In this document: positions 1 to 10,313 of the stretch, piece after piece
Position numbering within the stretch: the first letter of the stretch is position 1
Layout: every line of letters begins with the position of its first letter
Source of the DNA: Folioceros fuciformis
Taxonomy: Eukaryota > Anthocerotophyta > Anthocerotopsida > Anthocerotales
DNA length: 20,295 nt
Assembly: GCA_049999805.1 (NCBI GenBank)
Contig: JBNGIO010004586.1
Coordinates: forward strand, 1-20,295
Reading direction: 5' to 3'
Notes under the pieces: model-generated
Seen by the model: only the letters and a program-made list of their open reading frames with translations
Told to the model about the DNA's origin: nothing
The model's database searches: none
Made by a program: the position numbers and the translations under genes

Positions 1-800
1 GTGTGTTACTCTTGTTATTTATGCTACGATCTTGTGGTATGATCTCATATTGAACTATATTATTGATATCTTACTTCACTTCTAGCTTTGCTATTGCTTT
101 ACTTTTATTTATTTATTTTTGTTATTCACTGCAAGTGCTAAGGTTCCATAATTTTGTGGTTACTATTTTTTTGGTTTTGAGTTTATTTTTTTTATCATTT
201 ATGTAATGATCTCTTACTTCACTTTTCACTTTGCTTTTGCTTTACTTCAATTCTTGTTTTGTTATTCACCGCTAATGCTAAGATTTCATTGTTTCATTGA
301 TTTCCTCTTTTCCTTTTTTGTCTAGCTACTCCGATTATTCTTGTTGTTATGCCTTACTTTGATTTTTTGTTTTCTATTGATTGTAATTGTCTGGTTTAGT
401 ACAATGGTAGGCCTCAAACATGTTCTACTATACCTCCTTAGTGCTGATGGAAAAATTATTAAAGTCGAAATGACATATGTCATTAAAATCGATAAGATTA
501 TGAAGAGTAAGACTATGTTTTAGGGCTTCTCATCTTCTACTAGTAATGATATATTTTTGAAAGTGGGTGTATTCTACCATCTTCTAGTCCTAATAATATG
601 TTTTGCTTTGCTCATTATATATATATATCAGCAATTGCTAACGCTCGACACTAATATTGCATCTAGTTCACGAAATAACGTGGCAAGAATTGGGCTATCA
701 ACTCAATGTCCTACCGACCTTTAGCTAGGAATTATCGTGAAGCTATGAGAAGGTCGAGGTCCAAGACTTTAGGAAGAGGAAGGAGATGTGATGAGGATGA
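1..800. other. AT-rich gene-free left end
   Basis: This stretch is strongly AT-rich, with long T runs and a TA microsatellite near 618-630, unlike the mixed-composition DNA that starts around 660-800. The only notable frame is a 60-codon plus-strand ORF at 341-523, hydrophobic at its start, which I do not recognise and do not believe is a gene. No RNA gene, terminal inverted repeat or transposase motif was seen. It may be decayed mobile-element sequence or ordinary intergenic DNA; the sequence does not decide between these. Confidence 0.6.
63..298. repeat. Degraded tandem duplication, period about 140 bp
   Basis: Two imperfect direct copies can be read by eye. The first starts near 63-71 (TTACTTCACT, then TTTGCTATTGCTTTACTT, then GTTATTCACTGC and GTGCTAAG). 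The second starts near 205-214 with the same blocks in the same order (TTACTTCACT, TTTGCTTTTGCTTTACTT, GTTATTCACCGC, ATGCTAAG). Offsets are 143 bp for the first block and 140 bp for the GTTATTCAC block. This looks like an old local duplication. Confidence 0.6.
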
Positions 801-882
801 AGAAGGTGCGGTACACCTGATTGTGTGGGCAAAGCAAAGCTGCAGAAAGAGCTACTCCTCCTGAACAAGTACAAGGAGCGTA

Positions 883-1308
883 TTGTGCGACAATGGCTTG
901 GCGCTCTCTCTTGCTCGCGATGTAAACGGTATTGTAGGAGGAGAAGCTTTCAGCTGCACATCCAAGTGGGCGGTCGCAGCGATGGTGCATCGCAGCCAAG
1001 CTGTCCTGTATCTAAGTGGGCTTGGTGCTCCAGCCAAGATTTTAACTGTTTGTGTTACTGTGGCCAAATTGCGTGAGGGAAAATCTGTAATCACCAACTT
1101 GACATTCGTGGATATTGGCAACTGGATAGGATGCCTTCCGCGCATGATGTTTTACCCGTCAACGACTAGTAAGGCGAACAAATCATTTTTGACTTCCCAG
1201 TTGCTCCGCCCCGGCATTGCAGCACAGACGTCGGGTGCAGGCATCCTGGTTAAGTGCTGCGTATGGTCCACAATCTCTAGAGTTCCCAAGCCTCTGCTAA
1301 AGGCATGA
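883..1308 (+). other. Unassigned open frame with faint Alba-domain resemblance
   Basis: A 141-codon plus-strand frame runs through the first higher-GC DNA after the AT-rich end. A central segment reads VLYLSGLG, then a hydrophobic helix-like stretch TVCVTVAKLREG, then VITNLTFVDIGNW. This is reminiscent of the Alba DNA/RNA-binding fold of plants and of Rpp20/Rpp25, which has V-x-L-S-x-L-G-x-A, then V-x-V-x-x-x-L, then T-x-x-x-x-D-I. The spacing before the LG pair also fits that family. No upstream exon carrying the usual first Alba strand was found, overlapping frames on both strands are open, and no splice structure is convincing. It could be a relic exon, a pseudogene fragment or chance. Confidence 0.22.
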
Positions 1309-1513
1309 AATGGTTACCAACCAAAAATGGAACTTCAAGGTCGCATTTCAGCGAATTCCTTTTCAAATCCTCTTCTACTCGCCACATGGTACCATGTCGA
1401 TCCCACACTACCTGCCCGGGGGCGTTAAAGGAAGTACCTACACCGTGGCCTACAATAAGCTCAACATGTTTGCCCGTCTTAACTAGGAAAATAGATGTCA
1501 TGCTCCACAACAT
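1277..1513 (-). other. Unrecognised 78-codon open frame downstream of STT3A
   Basis: This minus-strand frame lies 3' of the STT3A stop. It encodes a mixed sequence containing VELIVGHGVGTSFNAPGQV and WDRHGTMWRVEEDL. The pattern vaguely recalls NHL or other beta-propeller repeats, but I cannot assign a family. A possible acceptor (ending TACTAG) just upstream would keep the frame open from about 1525, so it could be an alternative terminal STT3A exon, although nothing like it is known to me at STT3 C-termini. It may well be non-coding. Confidence 0.15.
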
Positions 1514-1570
1514 GATTGATGTCTAGTAGCCAAGGTTCGTTAGATGCTCTTTCTTCTCGTTCCAGCCTTC

Positions 1571-4500
1571 TTACTCCCCTGTCACATCCTGCCCAGTCAG
1601 ACACCGATCTCCAGTAATGCTACACCAATATACGCACGGGTCAATGCTGACAGCACTTACCAGTCTTTTCTTGTTCACTCCTCTTGGCCTTTTCCTTTGC
1701 TCCTTCAACTTATAAATCCGTACCATCCAATGGTGGGTGGTGAACACCTGCAACAAATCAAGAAACAATTAATAGACCATTCTAACGAAGCGAACAGAAT
1801 CACTTCCTGCTGTTCACACCTCCTCAAAATGCGTAAGCTTGAATCTTTTCTTTCCAATCTCAGTTTTCCGAACTCGATCATATCCTTTTCCGTCCGCGGT
1901 TACTTCTGCGAAACTGCAGGCACTAAACGGGTTAGAGAGAACTCATACCCAGGACTGCGAGATAGCTAACTACAATACGCAGGGACATCACACACCGGTA
2001 GTAAGACAGTTTGTACATAAGGGAATTCAGCATAGTCGGTGTTCCCTCCGAATCGATTCGATACACTCCATCTCTCTGAAAAGGGTCATGGAGCTCCAGC
2101 GATCAGCTCCAGAACATAACACGTTCAAACAAACAGCAATTGGAAGTTATAATTCAGCAGGGTAGGAAGGCTCACCAGGTACTCTGGCTCTTTAATGTGC
2201 GGAAAGACTCCCCCACCAATTCTCACCATCCAGAGGAACTTGTTGATGTCATCACTTGGATAGCCAACAAGCCCTGGACAACACATCTGCCAGGTCAATA
2301 TCCATTTACACCCGAAGATGAGAATGAAAAGGGAGTCCACACCTGCACCATTTGAACTACATTTTCCTCATTGTAAGACAAGAAAATCATCAAAAGGTGG
2401 TATTCAAGACCTCCGAAGATGACAAATACGTATTTTACGTCCAAAGACCTGTAAATTTCCCAGGCTTGTCTTTCTGGGGAGGACATGGCCATCCCCACAG
2501 TGGCAATGTGTGTATTGTTCCAGGTGTTGTTATCCACAATAACAGTCCTGTTGGCCATAGCTGTGGTCTGATACCCATAATCCCACCAGGATGCAACCTA
2601 CAACAAACAAGAGTCCAGGACCACTTTCAATCCCAGCATGGTCTCAGAGATTGCTCTACAAAAAATACAGTCCACCATGACTTGAACCTTATCGTCTTCT
2701 GCAGTGTTGTGCCTTAGCCAACCATATGCCTCTCTAAAGTCATCGAACACATGGAGGCCATCAGCACCATGGGACGTCAGAACAATTGATGGGGCTGAAT
2801 ACGCCTCAGCAGCAGCCCAGACACAATGTATCTATAAATCCATAGGCATAAATTAGAACACAATAATCAATTCATTCACCATGGCCTGCAAATTACAGTC
2901 TCAAACTAGCAGATATCATTCATGGTGTCGGACTCACAGAAGCTTACCACGTAGTATGAAACGAGCAAGAAAAGCAGGAAGAGGCATACTACTGACGCTT
3001 CCACTGGGAGGACGCTAAGCCTCTTCTCTGGTGCTTTCTTAGATGTCAATTTGTCTAGGATTTCCTTTTCCCTCTTCCTACTTCTCTTTGCAAGCTTCTC
3101 TTTAAGTGGCTCCTTCGATCTTCCCTCATTGGGACCCTTAGAAACTGCTTTGCTAGCCTCAGTGACATCATTACTGATGGAATTGCTGGCATTTGTTTCT
3201 TCCTAGAAGCAGATGAATTGCACATTTAGAGAGGACATGCAGAACTGAACAAACCAGTAAATTGAGCAGCTCACTGTGTAACGATTTCTGCGTCAAGACT
3301 AACCAGACTCCGGTCAATGAACAGCTGGAACTTGAGAGATCTTGTCAAAGTCGAGTAAGCCTCAGAAAGAGCAATCCCAGACAAAATGCATGCAGCTGGA
3401 GCTAAGACCAGCATAAGTCGCACCTGCAACAGTAGAAAAGTCTTAAAGGTATCCTCGCAGCAGCAATTAGCGGCCGTCTCCCTTCAAAGCAAACAAAGGA
3501 CAACACAAAAAGGGCCAACGCCCTTCAAACACAAAAAAGGATGGCAACAAAGAAACCAAGTCCATGTTGCGTTCCCGCATCGAGTACTCACCATCACTCC
3601 AGAGAAGTATACAGATGTGACAAGGTACAGCACTGCGAATGAACTAGCATCTGATAGTGGTAGAAAGCAAGCCTGTCAGGACATGAAGACATACGTGTAA
3701 GAGGTCAAGTGGCAGAAACTAGACAATTTGAGCTTACTGCTCCAACCATTTTCACCAGCATAGACATGTACAGGTTCTGCATTGCAATAACATGAACCAA
3801 TAGGTGGTGTAAGGATGATGAAATGTCTCACAATAATGCCTGCAGGAACCAAGAAAGCCAAGACATTGATATCCATAAAATACGACGGCCATGTTGGAGG
3901 TTGATGTTCACTGACACTCGCAATGATTGGAATGTATTTGCTGGCATATGTTCTGCAAGATAAAGAAAGACAGTGCACAACTGATCACGATGCCCTTAGG
4001 TTACTCTGTCTCCAAAGACGATGCTGGAAACTGTCTTTGAGGCAACTTTTTGAAAGACGACCCAGTAGCACAACTGTCAAGATTGAATATCCGTAAACAC
4101 AAGGCAGGTTGTGTTAGTGGACTTGGACGCAACTTACGGATCAAGCAAGCTGAGACTTCTGCCACTCCATCCCTTCGTTGGACTTGCAGCAACCAGAGCG
4201 ACTAGGATGGCAACCAGTCCAAAAGCAATAGTTCTGCAGGTGCAATGAAAAAACTCATTGGCTATAGTGCATCAGCTCATACCGACGACTGCTACTGTAC
4301 ATTGTTTACCACAACAAGTCAGACCTTATCGAGGAGCGTCCACCACACAATTTTGACCTTATGGAAAACAAAGACCAACAGCATGACACAAGATTTTTCT
4401 TGGTTCCTCCCGTGAGGGCAGGTTATGGAAAAGATGACCTACGTGCCACTTGTTACAACCAGAGCTAATGCCATTCGATAGACTCTTGCTGGCAAAATCC

Positions 4501-6971
4501 TCCTGATGTAGTGTGCCAATGCCACAACGTGTATGATCACAAAAACCTGTCCGACAATTTTTGTCATGATAGGCAAAACTTCTTTCATGACTGTGACTTT
4601 TCTACACAGACCCATGTATACAATCAACCGCCACTCCGTAGGAGGTACTTACTTACCAGAAAAGCACCAAAGTGCTCGGAAGTCATAACGGCGTTGAAAC
4701 CAACAACTGGTACCAGAGCAGCTAGAAGAGTACCCAAGATAACCTGCAGAACATACCGTAAAGCGCCATGTAAGGCAACCATGTAGAAATTTGCGAGCCG
4801 CAGTATTACTCAGCTGTAAAGTAATTGTATCTTACCAGTGGTGCAAAAGCTATATAAAGTCGTGATGAGTAGCGGCCAGTCACGATGCACAACAGTACAT
4901 GCAGAGGGATTAAGTTGATGATGAACGTGTACCCACCCCAAGAGCAAACCTGGAAAGAACTCAAGCACAACATCAAGACCATTCATCTGAGCCTAGTACA
5001 CAAATCCACGGGAAATAAAACACAGGAGGTCCATACCATGTAGAAGTAGGCCAGGGAGTTCAATGTGGCGAAAAAAAGTGATCCTGTATTCAATGTCTGC
5101 AATCCCAACAAATCAAAAGTCAAGGATGAAAAATCTGAATAGGACGATCCCAGCTAAGGGCAGGAAATATAACTCTTAGGCTTTCAGGGAGCAAACCTTG
5201 AGATAAAGGAAGAAGGTGAACACTAGAGCGAAAATTGCCACAGCTTCGTTGTCATAACTACCTGCCACAGATCGAGAGATGTACGAAGGTACCTGCATAA
5301 TCCAAATAAATGGATGGCAAGACCATCACTAAACTGGACCTCCCACAAACTACCACTTCCACAAGCTATCTTGAACAATCGGCATAAACAGCTACATATG
5401 GAGCTAGTCAAACATCAGCCAACGTAGACCATTTACCATTGCCATCAACCCAGCTGCCATCAAACCTGCTCCTGTACCTTTTACCTCCTGCAAACAAAGA
5501 CCACACCAAGTAAGGCGCCAGTCAAGCTTACAGTAGTTGAGTGACACTTTGGCGGCAGCAACGACCTCGAAATTCAGCACATCAATCAATTGACGGAGAC
5601 TTCCGCACAGTAGTAGCTGGCAGCAGAATTAAGCAGTTCAAGATACAAACAGCAGACTGCTCACCTTAGTCAGGAAAAAGGTGGCCCAGGCTGCAAATGC
5701 CGAAAAAATTGGAGCTGTGAAAACACATACTGTTTCCACCGACAGGGGGATATTGAGTGAAGTGGCTATCCTGCAGAATCGCCTAATATGTCAGAAGGAA
5801 ACAGGCCACAGAAACAAAATCTACAACTAGCATCCATGCCATTCACTAGCTTTCTGCAGGACGACAAGATCTTACCAATGCATGGTGCCTGCCGTTAGGG
5901 TCAGTCCAGGATAAACTGTTCCCCCAACCACACGTCCCAGTGGATACCTACGCACACAGCAAAGACATGTCAAGATGATAAAGAAACCAGTGACTCGAGT
6001 TCTTCCTACGACGAACATAGGGACAAGAATATACATACCGGAGCATAAGCATTAGCTGTGTGCAGACCAGTGCGAGGCACTTACCAAGTACGATCATCAA
6101 ACCAGTTCCAAAAGTTATACACTCCGGAGTTCACGAGGTACTGGACACAACAATCACCACAAACAACGTAGTACACTATATCCATAAGACGACATCTTCA
6201 AAAAAAAACACACACACACACATACACACAGACATTGGATGACTTGCAGAGAGGTTGTTCGCAGACCTGGGTTACTCGATAATTGAAGTAAGGATCAAAT
6301 TCATGAATCACACTTTCATACTTGATCACCTGCCAGACACTGGAACATATCACCACTTGCAGCTTGGAAAGGGCAAACCAAAAATACCCTGACAGAAACT
6401 TAACAGCAGGACATTGCAACTTCCGATGAATTTCAAACCCGTCAGCAACAGACTAGAAGCGACCCGGTTACATTAGGTTTCACACAAGTAGCAACGCCGT
6501 ACTGCATCTCAAACTGACATTATTGCTCACGGAAGTACAAAACTACAGACACAAAATCGATGCCTTCATCAGACCACACCTTGTGCGACCCTACAGTTCA
6601 CGCTCTGCATCAGCTAAACCAGAAAGCCACAGAATTTAGGTCTAATAATCAAAATTTCGCAGTTGAGAGCATCAAACGCTACCAGTGCTATGCCCAGGCT
6701 GCCTTGAGCTCGGCGTTAGGAGGCAAGAATCGTAGACCAGCCACGTGACACGTACCGAGAACAGCCGGATGGCAAATCCCATGATTCCGATGAGAACGAG
6801 AATGAGTGTGGCCAGAAAAGGAGGAATGGCGGCTCCATGATTAGAGCCGCCTGCGGCAGGAGCCGTCGGCGTGGTCTGCCTGGAGGCCGTCGGGGGAACC
6901 TCCTCCGCTTCCTGTGCTGCGACCGCTGCTCCGGAAACCTCCGGGGCGCTTGCCCCTCGCACCCCCGCCAT
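1571..6971 (-). CDS. STT3A: Oligosaccharyltransferase catalytic subunit STT3A-like, 22 exons
   Basis: Catalytic subunit of the ER oligosaccharyltransferase, which moves the lipid-linked glycan to Asn in N-X-S/T sequons in the ER lumen. Exons (high to low): 6971-6756, 6329-6267, 6140-6085, 5947-5876, 5770-5665, 5487-5437, 5292-5197, 5096-5037, 4949-4836, 4743-4657, 4546-4443, 4233-4138, 3952-3832, 3672-3592, 3423-3304, 3202-2948, 2831-2688, 2597-2411, 2273-2176, 2075-1996, 1913-1820, 1747-1571. Every junction is GT-AG and keeps phase, giving about 825 residues. Visible motifs: first acidic motif [10 protein letters not shown] (E82/D84), [10 protein letters not shown] (D202-E204), [10 protein letters not shown] (386-389), catalytic WWDYG (618-622), and the DNNTWNNTH segment after it. 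The many membrane segments and the lysine-rich insert in exon 16 match plant STT3A. The tail is uncertain: a good donor after residue L803 (GTAAGTGC) could splice to a short exon ending DVTGE, giving about 801 residues. Family assignment is firm; the last exon is not. Confidence 0.95.
6200..6231. repeat. Poly-A plus CA microsatellite in STT3A intron 2
   Basis: A run of about nine A followed by about twelve near-perfect CA units, with one interrupting T. It lies inside the second STT3A intron (6141-6266). On the transcribed strand it reads TG repeats followed by a T run. It is likely polymorphic in length. Confidence 0.85.
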
Positions 6972-7320
6972 GGTTGCTGCTGGATCACAAGCCCAGCGTC
7001 ATGGGCTTAATATTCCTTAAATTCCGTGGCTCGCGTGCCAACAGAAGCAGATCCTATGCGAGCTCGGCTCCAGCAGTCCGCTTGCCACCGTCTAAGTCGG
7101 ATGTTTAAATTGTAAGTAATTTCACACAGCAAGTAGGGGCCCGGGAGACAGTGACTACCTAATCAGACTGCCGTCTTCCTGACGGAGTTCGTAGTGTGAA
7201 ACTAACATCACAAGAAACAGTTCTTCGCAGAGGAAAATGTGGTGTGTATGTTTGGCAGATGAAAAACACGGATAGATGGACTAAGTTCTCGGTTATCCTC
7301 TACAAGGCCGAGGAGGAGCG
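6972..7320. other. Intergenic: STT3A upstream region and CRAL-TRIO 3' end
   Basis: About 350 bp separate the STT3A start from the stop of the next minus-strand gene. It must hold the 3' UTR of the CRAL-TRIO gene and the promoter and 5' UTR of STT3A. The STT3A start has a good plant context (AACCATGGCG on the minus strand). I see no clear TATA box, RNA gene or repeat. Confidence 0.6.
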
Positions 7321-8921
7321 CTATGTTTCCAGGAAGTCTGGAGGAACTGTGTCCGGCGTGAAATAGTTTTCCCTGACTTCCGCAGCTGAGCAGAATTTCA
7401 CCTGCATGAACGAACGTTGGAGACGATGACGGTGAGTCGCGGTTGAAAACTTGTGTGTGGAGAAGGCGCGGGCTAGACACACAACATTTACCAGACTAGC
7501 GTAAGATTTGAGCAAGGGCTTCACAATGTTCCAGCCTGGTTGGAAAATGATCGGAGCATCCACAAACAACACTTCACCCAGCCGCTTGGGATAGTATTCG
7601 AAGAAGACATCAACCTGCAATACGAGATGACCTACACAAATAAAGGCCGCAGGCCGGTGGGAGGGCTACGGGAGGAGGAGCAAGGAGACGAAGCATGGTT
7701 GTTACCAAGAACTTGACAAACTTCAAGTCTCCGTTCTTTGATGTAAAGCCTCTAAGATCGAAGATACCGAGCATCTTCTCCCCTCCTGGTGGAAGCTGGC
7801 TGAGAGCCTTTTCGATCAGGTGGACGCAAAGCTTCTCAGTGGCGACCAGTGTTGCTGGCTGTAAGAGTGGTGCACACAAACTGATGTTGTTAACGATTCG
7901 GAGCAGATGACATGGTAGAGGGCGGAAGGACAGTGTGGTGTGCTTTTGCTTACGTCTGGGAAATGGTTGGCTGCCTTGACCACAACCACTGGCCGTCCTT
8001 GTATATCTGGGCTGGTGTGCAGGTAGGCCTTTCCTGAAGCTGCAACTGCGCCGACTTCCTCTTGGGTGATGTCATCGACACCGAAGTCACGACGCCATTC
8101 CTGAAGCCGTCAAGGACGACGCAGAGTGGGGCAATCCCCATCGACTCCAACACCAGCAGAGCACGGAAAGGAAAAGGAAAACGATAAGGAAAAGGGTAAG
8201 GGAAAGGATGGATACAAGCGCCCTGCTGAGCTTGGCCACAGTAGCATCCACGTCAAACTTGCGGTCGCGGAGGAACCACAACAAGAGGCTATCATCATCC
8301 CGCCCGTTCTTGCCCANNNNNNNNNNNNNNNNNNNNNNNNNNNNNNNNNNNNNNNNNNNNNNNNNNNNNNNNNNNNNNNNNNNNNNNNNNNNNNNNNNNN
8401 NNNNNNNNNNNNNNNNCCCTCAGACTGCTGTGCTCGATTTCCAGGCGTCTCTTCACCTCGCTCACCAGCTGCCAGGAGCCATTTACCGAGTCAAGAGCCT
8501 GACATTGTGATCCCCCAAATTGTGAGCCATGGGGACTGCAAAATGCGTGCGTTTACACCTGCTCCTGATCGACGGTAGCCGGTCCAGCATCCGCCACTTT
8601 GGCGTACGTTCTCACACCAGGGGATCTCTGAGCTGGTCTGGGATTGCGACCACCGATCCTGCTGCCTTAAACACCCCATGGAAAACAAGGCACCCACTCC
8701 GTGACCACCCAAACTGCACAGAAGCGCAAATGTCGCAGCAGCAGCCAATCCAAAATCGCCCATCACTACTTACCCAAGCAGACTTGCACCCGGAAGGACC
8801 CCGCCAGAGGCTGCTGCTGAGGCACCCGAGACGCCCAGGCTGCCCTCGGAGTTGCACACACTGCTGCTGCAGGTGGCGCAGCTGCTCCCAGCGCCGGCCT
8901 GGCCACCACTGCCGCCGCCAT
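7321..8921 (-). CDS. CRAL-TRIO (Sec14-like) domain protein, probably plastid-targeted
   Basis: Member of the plant CRAL-TRIO/Sec14-like lipid-binding family, closest in remembered pattern to the single-domain, organelle-predicted Arabidopsis type (At5g63060 group). The ligand is unknown. Exons: 8921-8774, 8632-8559, 8468-8417, [N run], 8316-8216, 8100-7954, 7858-7706, 7614-7492, 7401-7321; junctions are GT-AG and in phase. The first 50 residues are rich in Ala, Pro, Arg and Ser and lack acidic residues, like a chloroplast transit peptide. CRAL-TRIO N-terminal helices: [16 protein letters not shown] and [20 protein letters not shown]. Lipid-binding core: [46 protein letters not shown], then [19 protein letters not shown] at the C-terminus. 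I chose the MAAAVV start; an in-frame ATG at 9122 would add 67 residues that look less like a transit peptide. Closing the N run with no added bases gives an intact frame of 292 residues. Confidence 0.9.
8317..8416. other. 100-N assembly gap inside CRAL-TRIO coding region
   Basis: Exactly 100 N, a typical placeholder for a gap of unknown size. The flanking coding frames end one base into a codon on one side and begin with the last two bases of a codon on the other, so the frame is continuous if the true gap is zero or a multiple of three. Confidence 0.97.
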
Positions 8922-9647
8922 TCCGAAGGGTGACGCGACGGCGCACACAGCAGGCCCTGGCTGGGCTTTTCCCCGACCGTAAAACGGAGAAAGAGAAGAA
9001 GGCTGGTCCTTCGCGCTGTGCGTCTGCCTCTCTACCTGGTGGCTGGATAACGCGGCCAGATCATCTTCCAACCAGATCCAACTGCTGGTAAATATGTATC
9101 GATCGGTTGCTTCTGTAGGCATGTGCGATAGCTCTCCTGGGAGAAGGTGAGGAGCGCAGAGTCCAGACAGGGCCCACTTCGCTGTCGGACGATGTCCAGT
9201 AGTAAGCTCACGCTAAATTGGTTTAGGTGGATTGCGTGACACTCTTGAAGGTAGCTCACGCCAACTCGGACTAACTACAGTAGAGTTGTAGTTTGTGTGG
9301 CCTGCTGTGGGGGAAGCCTGGGGCGGAGGGAGACCTGCACATAAAAGCATTGCAATCACGGCCAACACAGTCCAACGAGGACGATCAAAAAGACAGAAGT
9401 TGTCCACTGCCTGCCGTGATAATACACTAAGGAACAACAACACGAGATCACAGATTTTGATATCGTTCGTCATCAGAATGAGTAACAAACCAAGGAGTCC
9501 TATCGTCCAGAAGAAAGACATTCTAGTGGAACAACCCCTTCCAAAAAGGCAGAAGCCAGAACAGAACAAGTCTGGCGTCATCACGACCCCTAGAGCACAA
9601 AGCAGAAGGATCTACAAAGAGTCTGGGACGAAGAAATCACGGGTGAG
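8922..9647. other. Intergenic: peroxiredoxin 3' UTR and CRAL-TRIO upstream region
   Basis: About 725 bp between two minus-strand genes. Open frames occur on both strands (plus 9295-9651, minus 9213-9584), but neither has recognisable domains, and the minus frame begins just downstream of the peroxiredoxin stop. I interpret the stretch as the 3' UTR of the peroxiredoxin followed by the promoter and 5' UTR of the CRAL-TRIO gene. No RNA gene or repeat was recognised. Confidence 0.55.
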
Positions 9648-10313
9648 CTAGACGTTGGGCTGCGGGGTGAGGCGAATGTAGCCCTTGCCGGAGGGAACCG
9701 ACACCTTCTCGAAGCCCTTGGGGAACTTGGCGGTGGCGGCCTCGTCCGAGAGGGAGGGGACCACCATCACCTTGTCACCGTGCTGCCAGTTGACGGGGGT
9801 GGCGACGCTGTGGTTGGCAGTGAGCTGGAGGGAGTCCAGCACCCGGAGCACCTCGTTGAAGTTGCGGCCGGTGGTGGCGGGGTAGAGGATAGAGAGCTTA
9901 AGCTTCTTGTCAGGGCCGATGACGAAGACGGCGCGGGCGGTGAAGGGAATGCCGGACGCGTCCTTCTCGGCGGGATCCACCATGCCCCAGGCCACGGCAA
10001 GCTCGCGGCTGGGGTCCGCCAGGATGGGGTAGTCCACCTTGGACCCGGGGGTGTAGCTCTCGATGTCCTGGATCCAGGCCTTGTGGGAGTCCACCGTGTT
10101 GCAGCTCAGCGCCAACACCTTCACGCCCCGCTTCTCGAACTCAGGCAGCAAGGCTCCCACGGACCCCAGCTCCGTGGTGCACACGGGAGTGAAGTCGTTG
10201 GGGTGCGAGAACAGGATGGCCCAACTCCCCTCGATGTACTGGTAGAAGTCGATTTCGCCCTGCGACGAGTCCGCCTTGAAATTGGGCACGGTGTCTCCCA
10301 AATTGATCCCCAT
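9648..10313 (-). CDS. PER1: 1-Cys peroxiredoxin (PRDX6/PER1 family), intronless
   Basis: Thiol peroxidase that reduces hydrogen and lipid peroxides with a single peroxidatic cysteine. It is 221 residues in one uninterrupted exon. The AhpC/TSA domain carries the active-site motif NDFTPVCTTELG with peroxidatic Cys45. A second Cys lies in ALSCNTVDSH, as in many family members, and the conserved TTGRNFNEVLR follows. The 1-Cys C-terminal domain begins around VATPVNW and ends FPKGFEK...GYIRLTPQPN. Segments such as DPAEKDASGIPFTARAVFVI and SLQLTANHSVATPVNW look more like animal, bacterial or moss PRDX6 than seed-plant rehydrins, which lack the longer MVDP-TAR segment. I chose the start giving MGINLGD, the conserved family N-terminus; an in-frame ATG at 10370 would add 19 residues. 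The exon is GC-rich compared with its neighbours. Seed-plant homologues are linked to desiccation and ABA; whether that holds here is not shown. Confidence 0.96.
   Translation of the reverse strand: MGINLGDTVPNFKADSSQGEIDFYQYIEGSWAILFSHPNDFTPVCTTELGSVGALLPEFEKRGVKVLALSCNTVDSHKAWIQDIESYTPGSKVDYPILADPSRELAVAWGMVDPAEKDASGIPFTARAVFVIGPDKKLKLSILYPATTGRNFNEVLRVLDSLQLTANHSVATPVNWQHGDKVMVVPSLSDEAATAKFPKGFEKVSVPSGKGYIRLTPQPNV

Noticed and set aside
8317-8416. Frames written as open across the N run (for example plus 8126-8578)
   Set aside because: They are artefacts of translating N; the supported gene here is on the minus strand.
9213-9584. 123-codon minus-strand frame with a hydrophobic stretch (WTIGLLGLLLILMT)
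   Set aside because: It lies just 3' of the peroxiredoxin stop in a likely 3' UTR. It has no recognisable domain, and an overlapping opposite-strand frame is also open.
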